A DNA stretch of 33,847 nt from an uncultured Lachnospiraceae bacterium. GTDB lineage: Bacteria; Bacillota; Clostridia; Lachnospirales; Lachnospiraceae. The DNA is taken from assembly GCA_910578795.1 (NCBI GenBank), contig CAJTSD010000036.1, positions 1 through 33,847 of the forward strand, written 5' to 3'. The number at the start of each line of letters is the position of its first letter. Positions within the stretch are counted from its first letter, which is position 1. The translations under genes and the position numbers were made by a program. The notes beneath the pieces are model-generated. The model was not told the DNA's origin, ran no database searches, and saw only the letters and a program-made list of their open reading frames with translations. Below are positions 24,656 through 33,813 of the stretch, piece after piece.

Positions 24656-25913
24656 GGAACTTGGAATATCGGATAACGTATATCAATTCAGCAGGGAAAT
24701 TCTCGACAGTCTTTCCACGCGTTTTTGTGAAATTGACAAAACAGCGGAGTACAATCAGTTAAAAGTTATCAAGGCAATGCAGGACAATAAAGTGAGTGAG
24801 GCATGCTTTCTTGGTACAACCGGCTACGGCTATAACGATTTGGGACGTGATACGTTAGAGGCTGTTTACGCCTCCGTTTTTCATGCGCAGGACGCGCTTG
24901 TCCGCCCGCAAATCACCTGTGGCACACATGCGTTGGCACTGGCGTTGATGAGTAATCTAAGACCGGGAGAGGAGCTGTTCTCGCCTGTCGGAAAGCCGTA
25001 TGATACCTTGGAGGAGGTCATCGGAATACGACCGTCCAAAGGCTCTCTTGCGGAATATGGCATTACGTATCAACAGGTAGACCTTTTAGAGGACGGCAGC
25101 TTTGATTACGAAAATATAAAAAAGGCTTTAAATGAAAAAACAAAACTGGTGACAATCCAGCGCTCAAAGGGTTATCAGACAAGACCAACCCTTTCCGTAC
25201 AAAAAATCAGCGAGCTGATTTCCTTTATTAAAGGAATAAAACCCGATGTCATCTGTATGGTTGATAATTGCTATGGAGAATTTGTGGAACGGTTGGAGCC
25301 TACGGATGTGGGTGCGGACATGGCGGTCGGTTCTTTAATCAAAAATCCGGGCGGCGGACTTGCTCCCATAGGCGGTTATATTGTAGGCAAAAAGGAATGT
25401 GTGGAAAATGCCGCATACAGACTGACCTCACCCGGACTTGGCAAGGAGGTTGGAGCGTCGCTTGGAATCCTAAAGGATTTTTATCAGGGGCTGTTCCTTG
25501 CGCCAACCGTCACGGCGGGAGCGTTAAAGGGTGCTGTCTTTGCTGCAAATGCATATGAAAAGCTGGGATTTAAAGTCGTTCCCAATTCTACGCAGTCAAG
25601 GCATGATATCATTCAGGCAGTCACGTTTGGAACACCCGAAGGCGTAATCGCCTTTTGCAAGGGGATACAGGCAGCGGCGCCTGTTGACAGTTTTGTGACA
25701 CCTGAACCGTGGGATATGCCCGGCTACGACAGCAAGGTGATTATGGCGGCAGGTGCCTTTGTATCGGGCTCCTCAATTGAACTGAGTGCAGACGGTCCCA
25801 TAAAGCCCCCATATGCAGTATACTTTCAGGGAGGACTGACGTTTGAACATGCCTGCTTTGGTATTATGAAAACCCTGCAGAGCATTGTGGATGCGGGACT
25901 TGTGACGATTTAA
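24627..25913 (+). CDS. ynbB: Methionine gamma-lyase family PLP protein (YnbB, 'aluminium resistance')
   Basis: A 428-residue PLP-dependent protein of the Cys/Met metabolism fold, in the family long labelled aluminium resistance protein and now methionine gamma-lyase-like. The N-terminal part has CFLGTTGYGYNDLGRD. The cofactor region shows MVDNCYGEF (the Asp that contacts the PLP ring) and SLIKNPGGGLAPIGGYI, with K239 as the expected Schiff-base lysine. The actual reaction has not been established for most members. AGGAG at 24613-24617, inside miaA, sets the ATG. Its place just after miaA recalls B. subtilis, where ynbB is also near miaA. Confidence 0.9.
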   Translation: MNTETGNIYRELGISDNVYQFSREILDSLSTRFCEIDKTAEYNQLKVIKAMQDNKVSEACFLGTTGYGYNDLGRDTLEAVYASVFHAQDALVRPQITCGTHALALALMSNLRPGEELFSPVGKPYDTLEEVIGIRPSKGSLAEYGITYQQVDLLEDGSFDYENIKKALNEKTKLVTIQRSKGYQTRPTLSVQKISELISFIKGIKPDVICMVDNCYGEFVERLEPTDVGADMAVGSLIKNPGGGLAPIGGYIVGKKECVENAAYRLTSPGLGKEVGASLGILKDFYQGLFLAPTVTAGALKGAVFAANAYEKLGFKVVPNSTQSRHDIIQAVTFGTPEGVIAFCKGIQAAAPVDSFVTPEPWDMPGYDSKVIMAAGAFVSGSSIELSADGPIKPPYAVYFQGGLTFEHACFGIMKTLQSIVDAGLVTI

Positions 25914-25925
25914 AACAAGGTGTCG

Positions 25926-25975
25926 AAAAAAAACGAATTTTTTTTGTGTACAGACGTTAGTTCGTGTGGTAAGAT
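25926..25975 (+). promoter_or_regulatory. radC leader: A8/T8 hairpin and candidate promoter
   Basis: A8 (25926-25933), loop CGAA, T8 (25938-25945) forms an AT-only hairpin after ynbB. A weak sigma-A match follows: TGTACA (25947-25952), a 17-base spacer, TAAGAT (25970-25975). Either could mark the break between the miaA-ynbB and radC-mre units. Confidence 0.35.
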
Positions 25976-26023
25976 AACAATTGGATTACGCTTATTTTTT
26001 AGAGGGCAGCCTGCAAAAAACAA

Positions 26024-26713
26024 ATGAGTCTTTTCAAAGAAATTTATGCACAGGATGAGCTGCCATATGACAAGTTTCTGCGTCTTGGGGCGGAAAATTT
26101 GTCCGATGCGGAGCTCCTTGCAATTATGCTGCGCACCGGAACAAAGGAAAAAACGCCGATTGAGCTTGGACGCGAGATTTTAAAGCTTGCCGGAGACAAG
26201 CTTGGTCTTTTGGGACTGCATCATTTTGATGTAAAGGAATTAATGCAGATCCCTGGGATTGGCGAGGTAAAGGCAGTACAACTGCTATGCATTGCAGAAA
26301 TTGCAAAACGCACTGCGCATATGAAAGCGAAAACGGATCTGTGCTTTGACAAGCCGGAGACAGTGGCAGCATATTATATGGAACGCATGCGTCACAAAAC
26401 AACAGAACAGCTTTTGCTGGTGCTTTTGGACAATCGTAAGAATATTATAAATGAAGCAGTTATTTCTGCAGGAACGGCGAATGCAACGCTCGTATCACCA
26501 CGGGAAATCTGTGGCAGGGCATTGCGCCTCGACGCTGCGTACATGCTGCTTTTGCACAATCATCCAAGCGGCAATCCCACGCCGAGCAGGCAGGATCTTC
26601 TTGTGACGCAAAAGATAAAGGAAGTGTCCGATTTAGTTGAAATTCCGCTGTTGGATCACATCATCATAGGTGACAACAGATATTCAAGTTTTAATGAAAA
26701 AGGACTTTTATAA
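26024..26713 (+). CDS. radC: RadC-family JAMM-domain protein
   Basis: A 229-residue cytoplasmic protein. The N-terminal half has helix-hairpin-helix-like sequence (LSDAELLAIMLRTGT, then LMQIPGIGEVKAVQLL). The C-terminal JAMM/MPN domain has the metal-site motif HNHPSGNPTPSRQD (H178, H180, D191) and an upstream acidic partner. The old assignment as a DNA repair gene is doubtful: the original E. coli radC mutation mapped to recG, and the true role is not known. The ribosome site is weak (GAGGG about 18 bases before the ATG). The radC-mreBCD order is standard in Firmicutes. Confidence 0.95.
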   Translation: MSLFKEIYAQDELPYDKFLRLGAENLSDAELLAIMLRTGTKEKTPIELGREILKLAGDKLGLLGLHHFDVKELMQIPGIGEVKAVQLLCIAEIAKRTAHMKAKTDLCFDKPETVAAYYMERMRHKTTEQLLLVLLDNRKNIINEAVISAGTANATLVSPREICGRALRLDAAYMLLLHNHPSGNPTPSRQDLLVTQKIKEVSDLVEIPLLDHIIIGDNRYSSFNEKGLL

Positions 26714-26734
26714 AACAGAAAGGAGTTGTTAAAA

Positions 26735-27742
26735 TTGGCTAACAACGCATTTGGTATTGATTTAGGTACCAGAACAATCAAAATATACAATACGCATGGT
26801 GATAATGTAATAGTGGAAAAAAACATGATTGCCATTGAAGACAAAAAAAATTTATTTGCATACGGTGATTCCGCTTTTGAAATGTTTGAAAAAGCACCTT
26901 CAAATATTGAAATTTCCTATCCGCTGTGCAATGGTGTGATTGCGGATATTAAAAATATGCAGCTGTTACTGAAAAATTTTATCTTTGATTGCAATAAAGG
27001 CGTTGTAAAGCCTGCAGAGTTTTACATTGCGGTGCCTTCTGATATTACGGCAGTTGAAAAAAGAGCCTTTTCCGATTTGGTAAAGGACGCGAATATCAAA
27101 GCGAAAAAAATCATGCGTGTGGAGAAGGCAGTCGCAGATGGTCTTGGTCTTGATATTGATGTCAAAAATGCGCAGGGTATTCTTGTTGTCAATGTGGGAT
27201 TCCATACGACGGAGATATCTATTCTTTCGCTTGGCGGCATTGTGCTCAGCAAACTGATTAAGATTGGCGGACAAAAGTTTGATGAATCCATCAAAAATGC
27301 GATTCGTAAAGAATTCAGCTTAATCGTAGGCAGTAAAACCGCAGAAAGCGTGAAAATAAGTCTTCGTGAGCTTGAGGGTGAAAACCGCGGTGCAATTGTA
27401 TACGGACGCGATATCGTCACAGGACTTCCCATGGAAAAGGAAATTCCTACCAATCTTGTCAGTGAGAGTATGCTGGAAAACTTTAATGTGATTATTGACA
27501 ACATACGCGTGATTTTGGAGCGGACACCGCCCGAACTGTCGGCAGATATTTTCCGGCGCGGGATTTATCTGACAGGCGGCGCTTCCCAGGTAGCGCATCT
27601 TGCAGAGCTGATTGCAAAGGGGACAGGCTTGAAGGTCAATGTTAGCGAAAATCCGGTATCGGGTGTCGCATTGGGACTTGCGAAAATCATTAAAGATGAT
27701 AACTATAAATCAGTAGCTTATTTAGAAGGAACGGGGCGCTAA
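26735..27742 (+). CDS. mreB: Divergent MreB-like actin homologue
   Basis: A 335-residue MreB-type actin that should organise cell-wall elongation at the membrane. Family features are FGIDLGTRTIKIY (phosphate 1), CNGVIADI, YIAVPSDITAVEKRA, LSLGGIVLSKLIKIGGQKFDESI and LTGGASQV. Phosphate 2 is odd: MreB normally has DIGGGT, while here it reads NVGFHT, losing the Asp and two glycines; the usual EEPMAAAIG also reads VEKAVADGLG. Nucleotide hydrolysis may be weak or absent. AAGGAG at 26720-26725 touches an in-frame TTG at 26726 but is 9 bases from the TTG at 26735 (TTG GCT AAC), which is used. mreC starts 6 bases downstream. Confidence 0.88.
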   Translation: MANNAFGIDLGTRTIKIYNTHGDNVIVEKNMIAIEDKKNLFAYGDSAFEMFEKAPSNIEISYPLCNGVIADIKNMQLLLKNFIFDCNKGVVKPAEFYIAVPSDITAVEKRAFSDLVKDANIKAKKIMRVEKAVADGLGLDIDVKNAQGILVVNVGFHTTEISILSLGGIVLSKLIKIGGQKFDESIKNAIRKEFSLIVGSKTAESVKISLRELEGENRGAIVYGRDIVTGLPMEKEIPTNLVSESMLENFNVIIDNIRVILERTPPELSADIFRRGIYLTGGASQVAHLAELIAKGTGLKVNVSENPVSGVALGLAKIIKDDNYKSVAYLEGTGR

Positions 27743-27747
27743 AACCA

Positions 27748-28617
27748 ATGAGTCCGATTGCAAAGAGAAAGAGAACAAAGTTCTCTATTCCAAGTAAATA
27801 CTTATTGTTGTTGCTTACCTTTGTATGTGTGCTGTTAATGGCAGTGACTTTTTTTACGGATTATTCGGCAACACCGTTCAATAAGCTTGTCGGATATGTG
27901 ATTGTGCCGTTTCAAAACGGCGTGAGCCGTATCGGCACGTGGCTTTCCGTGAGAGTGGATGAGCTTGGCGAGCTTCGCATTGTGCTTCAGGAAAATCAGG
28001 AGCTCAAGGCAAAAATTGATGAACTCACCGCGCAAAATACGCAGCTTCAGCAGGATAAGTATGAGCTCAACAACCTTCGGGAGTTGTACAAACTGGATGA
28101 AGAATATAGCGGATATGAAAAAGTGGGGGCACGGATTATCGCGAGGGATGGCGGAAACTGGTTTCATTCCTTTACGATTGATAAAGGAACCGACGACGGG
28201 CTTGCAATGGATATGAACGTGATTGCAGGCGGAGGGCTGGTTGGACGAATCGTTGATATCGGTAAAAACTGGTCTAAAGTAACTGCCGTGATTAATGATA
28301 ACTCCAATGTAAGCGGAATGGTGCTTGCAAGTTCTGACTTTCTAATGGTCAGAGGTTCTTTGGAACTGATGGCGGAGGGTGTGATCGAATTTGAACAGCT
28401 TACGGATTCGGCAGGAAAGGTTCAGATTGGAGATAAAGTTGTAACCTCAAGCATCAGTGACAAATACCTTCCAAGTATCCTGATTGGTTATATTACGGAA
28501 ATCAATCAGGATTCCAATAATATCACAAAGTCAGGGAAAATCACTCCTGCGGTTGATTTTGAGCATTTGGATGAAGTGCTTGTCATTTTGGAAACCAAAC
28601 AGCAGATAGTGGATTAG
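27748..28617 (+). CDS. mreC: Cell-shape protein MreC
   Basis: A 289-residue bitopic membrane protein that links MreB filaments to wall-synthesis enzymes. It has a basic N-terminus (KRKRTKF), one membrane helix (about residues 17-36), a coiled coil (about 70-115, with ELKAKIDELTAQNTQLQQDKYELNNL), and a periplasmic beta domain with GGNWFHSFTIDKGTDDGL, GGGLVGRIVDIG and VTSSISDKYLP. Length and order are typical. It lies between mreB and mreD with very short gaps, so a single operon is expected. Confidence 0.96.
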   Translation: MSPIAKRKRTKFSIPSKYLLLLLTFVCVLLMAVTFFTDYSATPFNKLVGYVIVPFQNGVSRIGTWLSVRVDELGELRIVLQENQELKAKIDELTAQNTQLQQDKYELNNLRELYKLDEEYSGYEKVGARIIARDGGNWFHSFTIDKGTDDGLAMDMNVIAGGGLVGRIVDIGKNWSKVTAVINDNSNVSGMVLASSDFLMVRGSLELMAEGVIEFEQLTDSAGKVQIGDKVVTSSISDKYLPSILIGYITEINQDSNNITKSGKITPAVDFEHLDEVLVILETKQQIVD

Positions 28618-28627
28618 GTAAAGGCGG

Positions 28628-29143
28628 ATGAAACGAAATATTATCTTATTTTTTGTAATCATAACAGGTTTTGTATTGCAGACAACGCTTTTTCAGGCGC
28701 TGAGCTTTGGGAATATCTCTCCGAATATCTTAATTATCATTACGGCGTCATACGGCTTTATGTTTGGAAAACATTACGGTATGACCGTTGGATTTATATG
28801 CGGTCTTCTTATGGATATTTTTTTTGGAGAGGTACTTGGGTTTTACGCATTAATTTATTTATACATAGGTGCCGCAAACGGATTTTTTCACAGTATCTTT
28901 TTTCAGGAGGATATTAAACTGCCGCTTTTACTGATTGCGGTAAGTGATTTTTGTTATTCGTTTGTCTGCTATATCCTGCTTTATCTTTTGCGCAGCAGAT
29001 TTCATCTGATTTATTATTTAAAAAGTGTAATTGTACCTGAGATGGTATATACGATATTTGTTACTGTATTTTTATATCCATGCATTTTACTGCTGAACTG
29101 GACAAGGGCAGACACAGGATATCACTCACAGCAAGAGAGGTGA
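28628..29143 (+). CDS. mreD: Cell-shape protein MreD
   Basis: A 171-residue membrane protein with about five hydrophobic segments, of normal MreD length. It contains the expected early SPNILIIITASYGFMFGKHYG and the GLLMDIFFGEVLGFYALIYLYIGAANG stretch, a family hallmark. It works with MreC, RodA and PBP2 in the elongation complex. It lies 10 bases after mreC. Its stop codon is part of the Shine-Dalgarno region for the PBP gene that follows. Confidence 0.94.
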   Translation: MKRNIILFFVIITGFVLQTTLFQALSFGNISPNILIIITASYGFMFGKHYGMTVGFICGLLMDIFFGEVLGFYALIYLYIGAANGFFHSIFFQEDIKLPLLLIAVSDFCYSFVCYILLYLLRSRFHLIYYLKSVIVPEMVYTIFVTVFLYPCILLLNWTRADTGYHSQQER

Positions 29144-29151
29144 AGCAGGAA

Positions 29152-32025
29152 TTGTTCCGAAATTTAAAAGAAGGGCTGTTTAATTTCTTTACATCAAGAC
29201 TTTTGCTGTTGTTTCTTGTTTTTACGGGAATGGCAGTTGTCTTGATATACAGACTGTTTGATTTACAGATTGTAAGGGGAGAGGAGTATTTAGACAATTT
29301 CCGCCTTATGATTGAAAAAGAAAAAATAATACAGGGCACAAGAGGAAATATCTATGACAGAAATCAGAATCTTCTTGCCTATAATGAACTGGCATACTCT
29401 GTTACGATAGAGGATGTCTATGAATCGAATTCTGCCGGAAGGGAAAACCTCAACAGTACGCTTTATCGGCTGATTCATATGATTGAAGAGAACGGGGATT
29501 CGGTTATCAGTGATTTCAGCATTATTTTGAATGAAAACAATGATTATGTGTTTTCCGTGGAAGGAACAAAGCTTTCAAGATTTAAGGCGGATGTTTATGG
29601 AAGATCGTTGATTACGGACTTGTTATTTTCGGAGGAAAATGCGTCCGCGCAGGAAATGATTGATTATCTTTGCACAAAATATGCAATCGGGGAATATACC
29701 ATTCTTGAAAATGGAAAAAAAGGAGAGCCTTTTTATCCTGGAAAAGGATATACGAAACGGGAGATTTTGCAGCTTGTCACCATACGGTATCAGATGAGCC
29801 TTTACAGTTTCCAAAAATATATTTCAACAACGGTTGCAACAGATGTATCGCTAAAAACGGTTGCCATTATTATGGAAAATGCAGATACACTTGACGGCGT
29901 TGCCATAGAGGAGGATACCATCAGAAAGTATAATTATCCGTTTTATTTTTCCCATATTTTAGGTTATACGGGGAAGATTGATTCGGATGAGCTTGCCACG
30001 CTTTCGGAACAAAACGAAAGTTATACGATGAATGATATCGTAGGAAAAGGCGGTATTGAGCAGGTTATGGAGCTTGACCTGCAAGGTCAAAAGGGTTCCC
30101 AGACCATTTATGTTGATAATATGGGAAAGGTGATTGATACGACAGATGTCGTGGAATCGCAGGCAGGGCATGATGTATATCTGACAATTGATAAAGACCT
30201 TCAGGTTGCGGTTTACAATATTTTGGAACAGAAGCTTGCGGGTATTCTCGTTTCAAAAATCAGGAATATTTACAATTATGATCCTTTGACATCCTCTTCA
30301 AGGCAAAATATTATTATTCCGATTGATGATGTTTACTATGCGCTTTTTAACAATAATGTAATTGATATGAACCATTTTTCCGATGTGAATGCATATGATA
30401 CGGAAAAAGAAGTCTTACAGATTTTTAATGACAAAAAGGCGCGTGTGCTTGCTTCCATTGAGGCGGAGCTTTTGGAGACAAAGACACCTTATGATAAACT
30501 GACAAAAGAGTACAAGAACTACGAAAGCTATATTGTTTCGATGCTGATGGAGAAAGGCGTTCTTGTAAGCTCGGCAATTGACAGAGACGATGCTACGTAT
30601 ATTGCGTGGACGAATGATGAGATAATCAGTTTAAACGAATATTTAACCTATGCAATTTCCAAAAACTGGATTGATATTACAAAACTTTCCGTAGAAGCGC
30701 AATATTCCGACTCTTATGAGGTTTTAAACAGTATTATTCAATATATACTGCAAAATCTTGACAATAATACCAAATTTGCCAAAATGATGTACAAGTATAT
30801 GATTAGTGATCAGACCATTTCAGACCGGCAAATCTGCATGATTTTGTGGGAACAGGATTTAATCAGCATTGATGAGAGTAAAATCACTGCTTTAAAAAAT
30901 GGTCAGATAAGACCTTATAACTTTATGCTTGATATGATTTCCACGCTACAGATTACGCCGGCACAGCTTGCGCTTGATCCCTATTCGGCATCTTGTGTGA
31001 TAACAGATGTCAATAACGGGGAGGTGCTTGCGCTTGTGTCTTATCCGGGCTATGATATCAATAAGCTTGCCAATGGTGTTGATGCAGAGTATTTTGCAAA
31101 GCTGCAGGCGGATTTGTCCGTTCCGCAGTGGAGCGCCGCAACGCAGCAGGAAACGGCTCCGGGCTCTACTTTTAAAATGATGGTGGCAGTTGCCGCAATG
31201 GAGGAGGGGGCAGTATCCTCTCTTGGGGAAACAATTACCTGTACCGGTGTGTTTGATAAAATTCCGCCGGACATTCACAGATGCCATATTTATCCCGGTG
31301 CACACGGCGCGATGAATTTACAGAATGCCATTGCAAACTCCTGCAATAGTTATTTTTATGAGATTGGTTACCGGTTAAGTTTGGACGGCGGAAGCTATAA
31401 CAGTAATTATGGTCTTTCAAGGCTTGAAAAATATGCGGATTGGTTTGGTCTGACAGAAAAATCCGGAATTGAAATTACAGAGTCCGAACCGAATTTTTCA
31501 TCGGAATACTCTGTACCTACGGCAATTGGACAAGGTTCAAACAATTATACTACAGTTGGTTTGGCACGCTATGTAACGGCTGTTGCAAACAGCGGTACGG
31601 TATATAATTTAAGCCTTCTTGACAAAGTAACCGATTCCAATGGTGTTACGGTAAAAGAGTATACGCCGGAAATTCGCAATATAATTGATATTGATGACAG
31701 TATATGGAATGCAATCCATGCGGGTATGCGGGGCGTGGTAGAAAAAAAGAAATATTATGGGGAGCTTCCGGTTCATGTGGCAGGAAAGACTGGTACTGCA
31801 CAGGAAGGCAGAAACCGTACCAACCACGCGTTGTTTCTTAGCTATGCACCCTATGAAAATCCTGAGATTTCAGTAGCGGTACGTATTGCGTATGGCTATA
31901 GCTCAGATTACGCGGCACAGACTGCAAGGGATGTATATAAATATTACTATGATTTAGCAGAGGAAGACGAGCTTATCACCGGTACTGCTGAAATTCCGGA
32001 TGCGGTAAGCGGTGACGGTGACTAA
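29152..32025 (+). CDS. Penicillin-binding protein 2 (class B transpeptidase), large form
   Basis: Cross-links peptidoglycan during elongation. It has a cytoplasmic N-terminus, one membrane helix, a PBP dimerisation domain (GNIYDRNQNLLAYN; VGKGGIEQ) and a transpeptidase domain with STFK (S672), SCN (S730) and KTG (K879). At 957 residues it is far longer than the ~600-700 of most PBP2s. The extra length lies mainly between YLTIDKD (about 343) and SASCVITDVNNGEVLAL (about 610), roughly 230 charged, helical residues inserted at the entry to the catalytic domain. An ATG at 29080 within mreD has no ribosome site; GAGGTGA at 29136-29142 supports the TTG at 29152 (a GTG at 29140 is the alternative). 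In this locus it corresponds to mrdA/pbpA. Confidence 0.92.
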   Translation: MFRNLKEGLFNFFTSRLLLLFLVFTGMAVVLIYRLFDLQIVRGEEYLDNFRLMIEKEKIIQGTRGNIYDRNQNLLAYNELAYSVTIEDVYESNSAGRENLNSTLYRLIHMIEENGDSVISDFSIILNENNDYVFSVEGTKLSRFKADVYGRSLITDLLFSEENASAQEMIDYLCTKYAIGEYTILENGKKGEPFYPGKGYTKREILQLVTIRYQMSLYSFQKYISTTVATDVSLKTVAIIMENADTLDGVAIEEDTIRKYNYPFYFSHILGYTGKIDSDELATLSEQNESYTMNDIVGKGGIEQVMELDLQGQKGSQTIYVDNMGKVIDTTDVVESQAGHDVYLTIDKDLQVAVYNILEQKLAGILVSKIRNIYNYDPLTSSSRQNIIIPIDDVYYALFNNNVIDMNHFSDVNAYDTEKEVLQIFNDKKARVLASIEAELLETKTPYDKLTKEYKNYESYIVSMLMEKGVLVSSAIDRDDATYIAWTNDEIISLNEYLTYAISKNWIDITKLSVEAQYSDSYEVLNSIIQYILQNLDNNTKFAKMMYKYMISDQTISDRQICMILWEQDLISIDESKITALKNGQIRPYNFMLDMISTLQITPAQLALDPYSASCVITDVNNGEVLALVSYPGYDINKLANGVDAEYFAKLQADLSVPQWSAATQQETAPGSTFKMMVAVAAMEEGAVSSLGETITCTGVFDKIPPDIHRCHIYPGAHGAMNLQNAIANSCNSYFYEIGYRLSLDGGSYNSNYGLSRLEKYADWFGLTEKSGIEITESEPNFSSEYSVPTAIGQGSNNYTTVGLARYVTAVANSGTVYNLSLLDKVTDSNGVTVKEYTPEIRNIIDIDDSIWNAIHAGMRGVVEKKKYYGELPVHVAGKTGTAQEGRNRTNHALFLSYAPYENPEISVAVRIAYGYSSDYAAQTARDVYKYYYDLAEEDELITGTAEIPDAVSGDGD

Positions 32026-32043
32026 AACACGAAGGGAGAACAT

Positions 32044-32721
32044 GTGAAAAATTCAGTGATTTTAAAAAGCTTTTCCAGCGGAATATCCGTGATTATGGAC
32101 GACACAATTCCATATGAGGAGCTGCTTGCAGACATTGCGGTAAAGTTTCAGGAGGCAGATCGCTTTTTTAAGGATGCGGCTGTGGCAATTTCTTTGGAAG
32201 GCAGAAATCTGACTGAACAGCAGGAACGCGAGGTACTGGATACCATTACGCAGAATTCACGTTTGAAGGTACTTTGCCTTATGGGCAGAGACAAGGATAA
32301 GAACATTAAATTTTTGGGAATACAGAATAATCTTTCGTTTCAGAAGGATGAGAACTGTGGGCAGTTTTACAGGGGATCACTTTCTGACGGACAAAGCATT
32401 GAAACAGAGCACAGCATTATTATATTAGGTGATGTGAGTGAAGGCTGCCATGTTTGGTCCGCAAAGGATATTGTGATACTTGGAACGCTTACGGGTGAAG
32501 CACATGCAGGAGCAGGAGGCAGTTTAAACCATTTTGTTGTAGCATTGGAAATGAATCCAAGCGCTTTGACAATCGGTTCGCTCAGCCTTAATATACAACC
32601 CCAAAAGACTTCTATTTGGGGGCGGAAGCAAAAACCAACGCCGAAAATAGCATATACCTACAACGGCGGGATTTTGATGGAATCGATTACAAAAGAATTG
32701 CTGGACGAATTTACACTTTAA
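32044..32721 (+). CDS. minC: Septum-site inhibitor MinC
   Basis: Inhibits FtsZ ring formation away from mid-cell, carried by MinD. The 225 residues have an N-terminal FtsZ-interacting domain and a C-terminal beta-helix domain with IIILGDVSEGCHVWSAKDIVILGTLTGEAHAG, which binds MinD. The start is GTG at 32044, with GGGAGAA just upstream; the ATG two bases earlier is out of frame. It begins 18 bases after the PBP stop, so it belongs to the same transcription unit. minD follows. Confidence 0.94.
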   Translation: MKNSVILKSFSSGISVIMDDTIPYEELLADIAVKFQEADRFFKDAAVAISLEGRNLTEQQEREVLDTITQNSRLKVLCLMGRDKDKNIKFLGIQNNLSFQKDENCGQFYRGSLSDGQSIETEHSIIILGDVSEGCHVWSAKDIVILGTLTGEAHAGAGGSLNHFVVALEMNPSALTIGSLSLNIQPQKTSIWGRKQKPTPKIAYTYNGGILMESITKELLDEFTL

Positions 32722-32764
32722 ATTCATCCGGAGACCATTATCAAAAAATAATGGAGGAAGTCCT

Positions 32765-33574
32765 ATGAGCGAAGTAATCGTTGTTACATCAGGAAAAGGC
32801 GGTGTGGGAAAGACCACCACATCTGCAAACGTAGGAACAGGTCTTGCAGAAATGGGAAAGAGTGTTGTTTTAATTGACGCGGATATCGGTCTTAGAAACC
32901 TGGATGTGGTGATGGGGCTTGAAAACAGGATTGTATACAATCTTGTGGATGTGATTGAAGGCAACTGCCGTTTAAAACAGGCACTGATTAAGGACAAAAG
33001 ACACGCCGGGCTTTATCTGATGCCTGCGGCACAGACAAGAGATAAAAACTGCATTACGCCGGAACAGATGATTAAACTGATTGACAGCTTAAAAGAGCAG
33101 TTTGATTACATAATCCTTGATTGTCCGGCAGGTATTGAGCAGGGGTTTCAAAATGCAATTGCAGGAGCAGATCATGCGCTTGTCGTAACGACACCCGAGG
33201 TTTCTGCAATCCGCGATGCAGATCGCATTATCGGTCTTTTGGAGGCAAACGAAATTAAGAAAATCGACCTTGTAATTAACAGGCTTCGTCATGATTTAAT
33301 TCGTCGCGGAGAGATGATGACAGTCGATGATGTGCTGGATATTTTGGGACTTCCGCTTCTTGGCGTCGTTCCCGATGATGAAAATGTGGTGATTGCCACC
33401 AATCAGGGTGAGCCGCTTGTTGGAAAGGGTTCTATGGCAGGACAGGCATTTTACAATATCTGCAAGAGGTTAGCAGGAAAAGAAGTTCCTTTTATGGATT
33501 TTAGTAAAAACGTGACGATATGGACCAGGGTTTCTGGTTTATTCAGAAGAAATCTTCAGGAGGAGCGAGCATGA
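32765..33574 (+). CDS. minD: Septum-site ATPase MinD
   Basis: Membrane-cycling ATPase that positions MinC. The 269 residues start with the deviant Walker A GKGGVGKTTTSAN, then IDADIGLRNLDVVMGLENR, DCPAGIEQGF, and TTPEVSAIRDADR. The C-terminus (NVTIWTRVSGLFRR) is an amphipathic membrane-targeting helix. GGAGG at about 32753 sets the ATG. Its stop overlaps the minE start by 4 bases (ATGA). Confidence 0.97.
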   Translation: MSEVIVVTSGKGGVGKTTTSANVGTGLAEMGKSVVLIDADIGLRNLDVVMGLENRIVYNLVDVIEGNCRLKQALIKDKRHAGLYLMPAAQTRDKNCITPEQMIKLIDSLKEQFDYIILDCPAGIEQGFQNAIAGADHALVVTTPEVSAIRDADRIIGLLEANEIKKIDLVINRLRHDLIRRGEMMTVDDVLDILGLPLLGVVPDDENVVIATNQGEPLVGKGSMAGQAFYNICKRLAGKEVPFMDFSKNVTIWTRVSGLFRRNLQEERA

Positions 33575-33813
33575 GTATATTGAATATTTTTCGGAGGAAA
33601 ACCTCACGGCAGATTGCAAAGGACAGGCTCAAAATACTGTTAATTTCGGACCGGGTAAACTGCTCGCCCGAGATGATGGAGCTGATTAAAAACGATATTG
33701 CGGAGGTCATATCAAAGTATATGAAAATTGACACCTCCAATATGGATATCCAAATTTCAAAAACGGCAGGGGCGGCAGGCAGAAAATCGAGACTGACGAA
33801 GTCGAGATTTTGA
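33571..33813 (+). CDS. minE: MinE, with abnormal C-terminus at a junction
   Basis: Topological specificity factor that drives MinD off the membrane. Residues 1-65 look like a normal MinE: SILNIFRRKTSRQIAKDRLKI membrane/MinD-binding region, then VNCSPEMMELIKNDIAEVISKYM and MDIQISKT. After T65 the family sequence stops and the frame reads AGAAGRKSRLTKSRF to a stop at 33813, which does not resemble MinE. The DNA beyond about 33762 instead fits chorismate synthase in another frame. The listed C-terminus is therefore probably an artefact of a junction, and the true end of minE is not in the window. CAGGAGG just before 33571 and the minD overlap support the start. Confidence 0.85.
   Translation: MSILNIFRRKTSRQIAKDRLKILLISDRVNCSPEMMELIKNDIAEVISKYMKIDTSNMDIQISKTAGAAGRKSRLTKSRF

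Noticed and set aside
33571..33813. Simple frameshift at the end of minE
   Set aside because: None of the three frames after 33762 gives a MinE-like ending; one gives chorismate synthase, so a junction explains it better than an indel.
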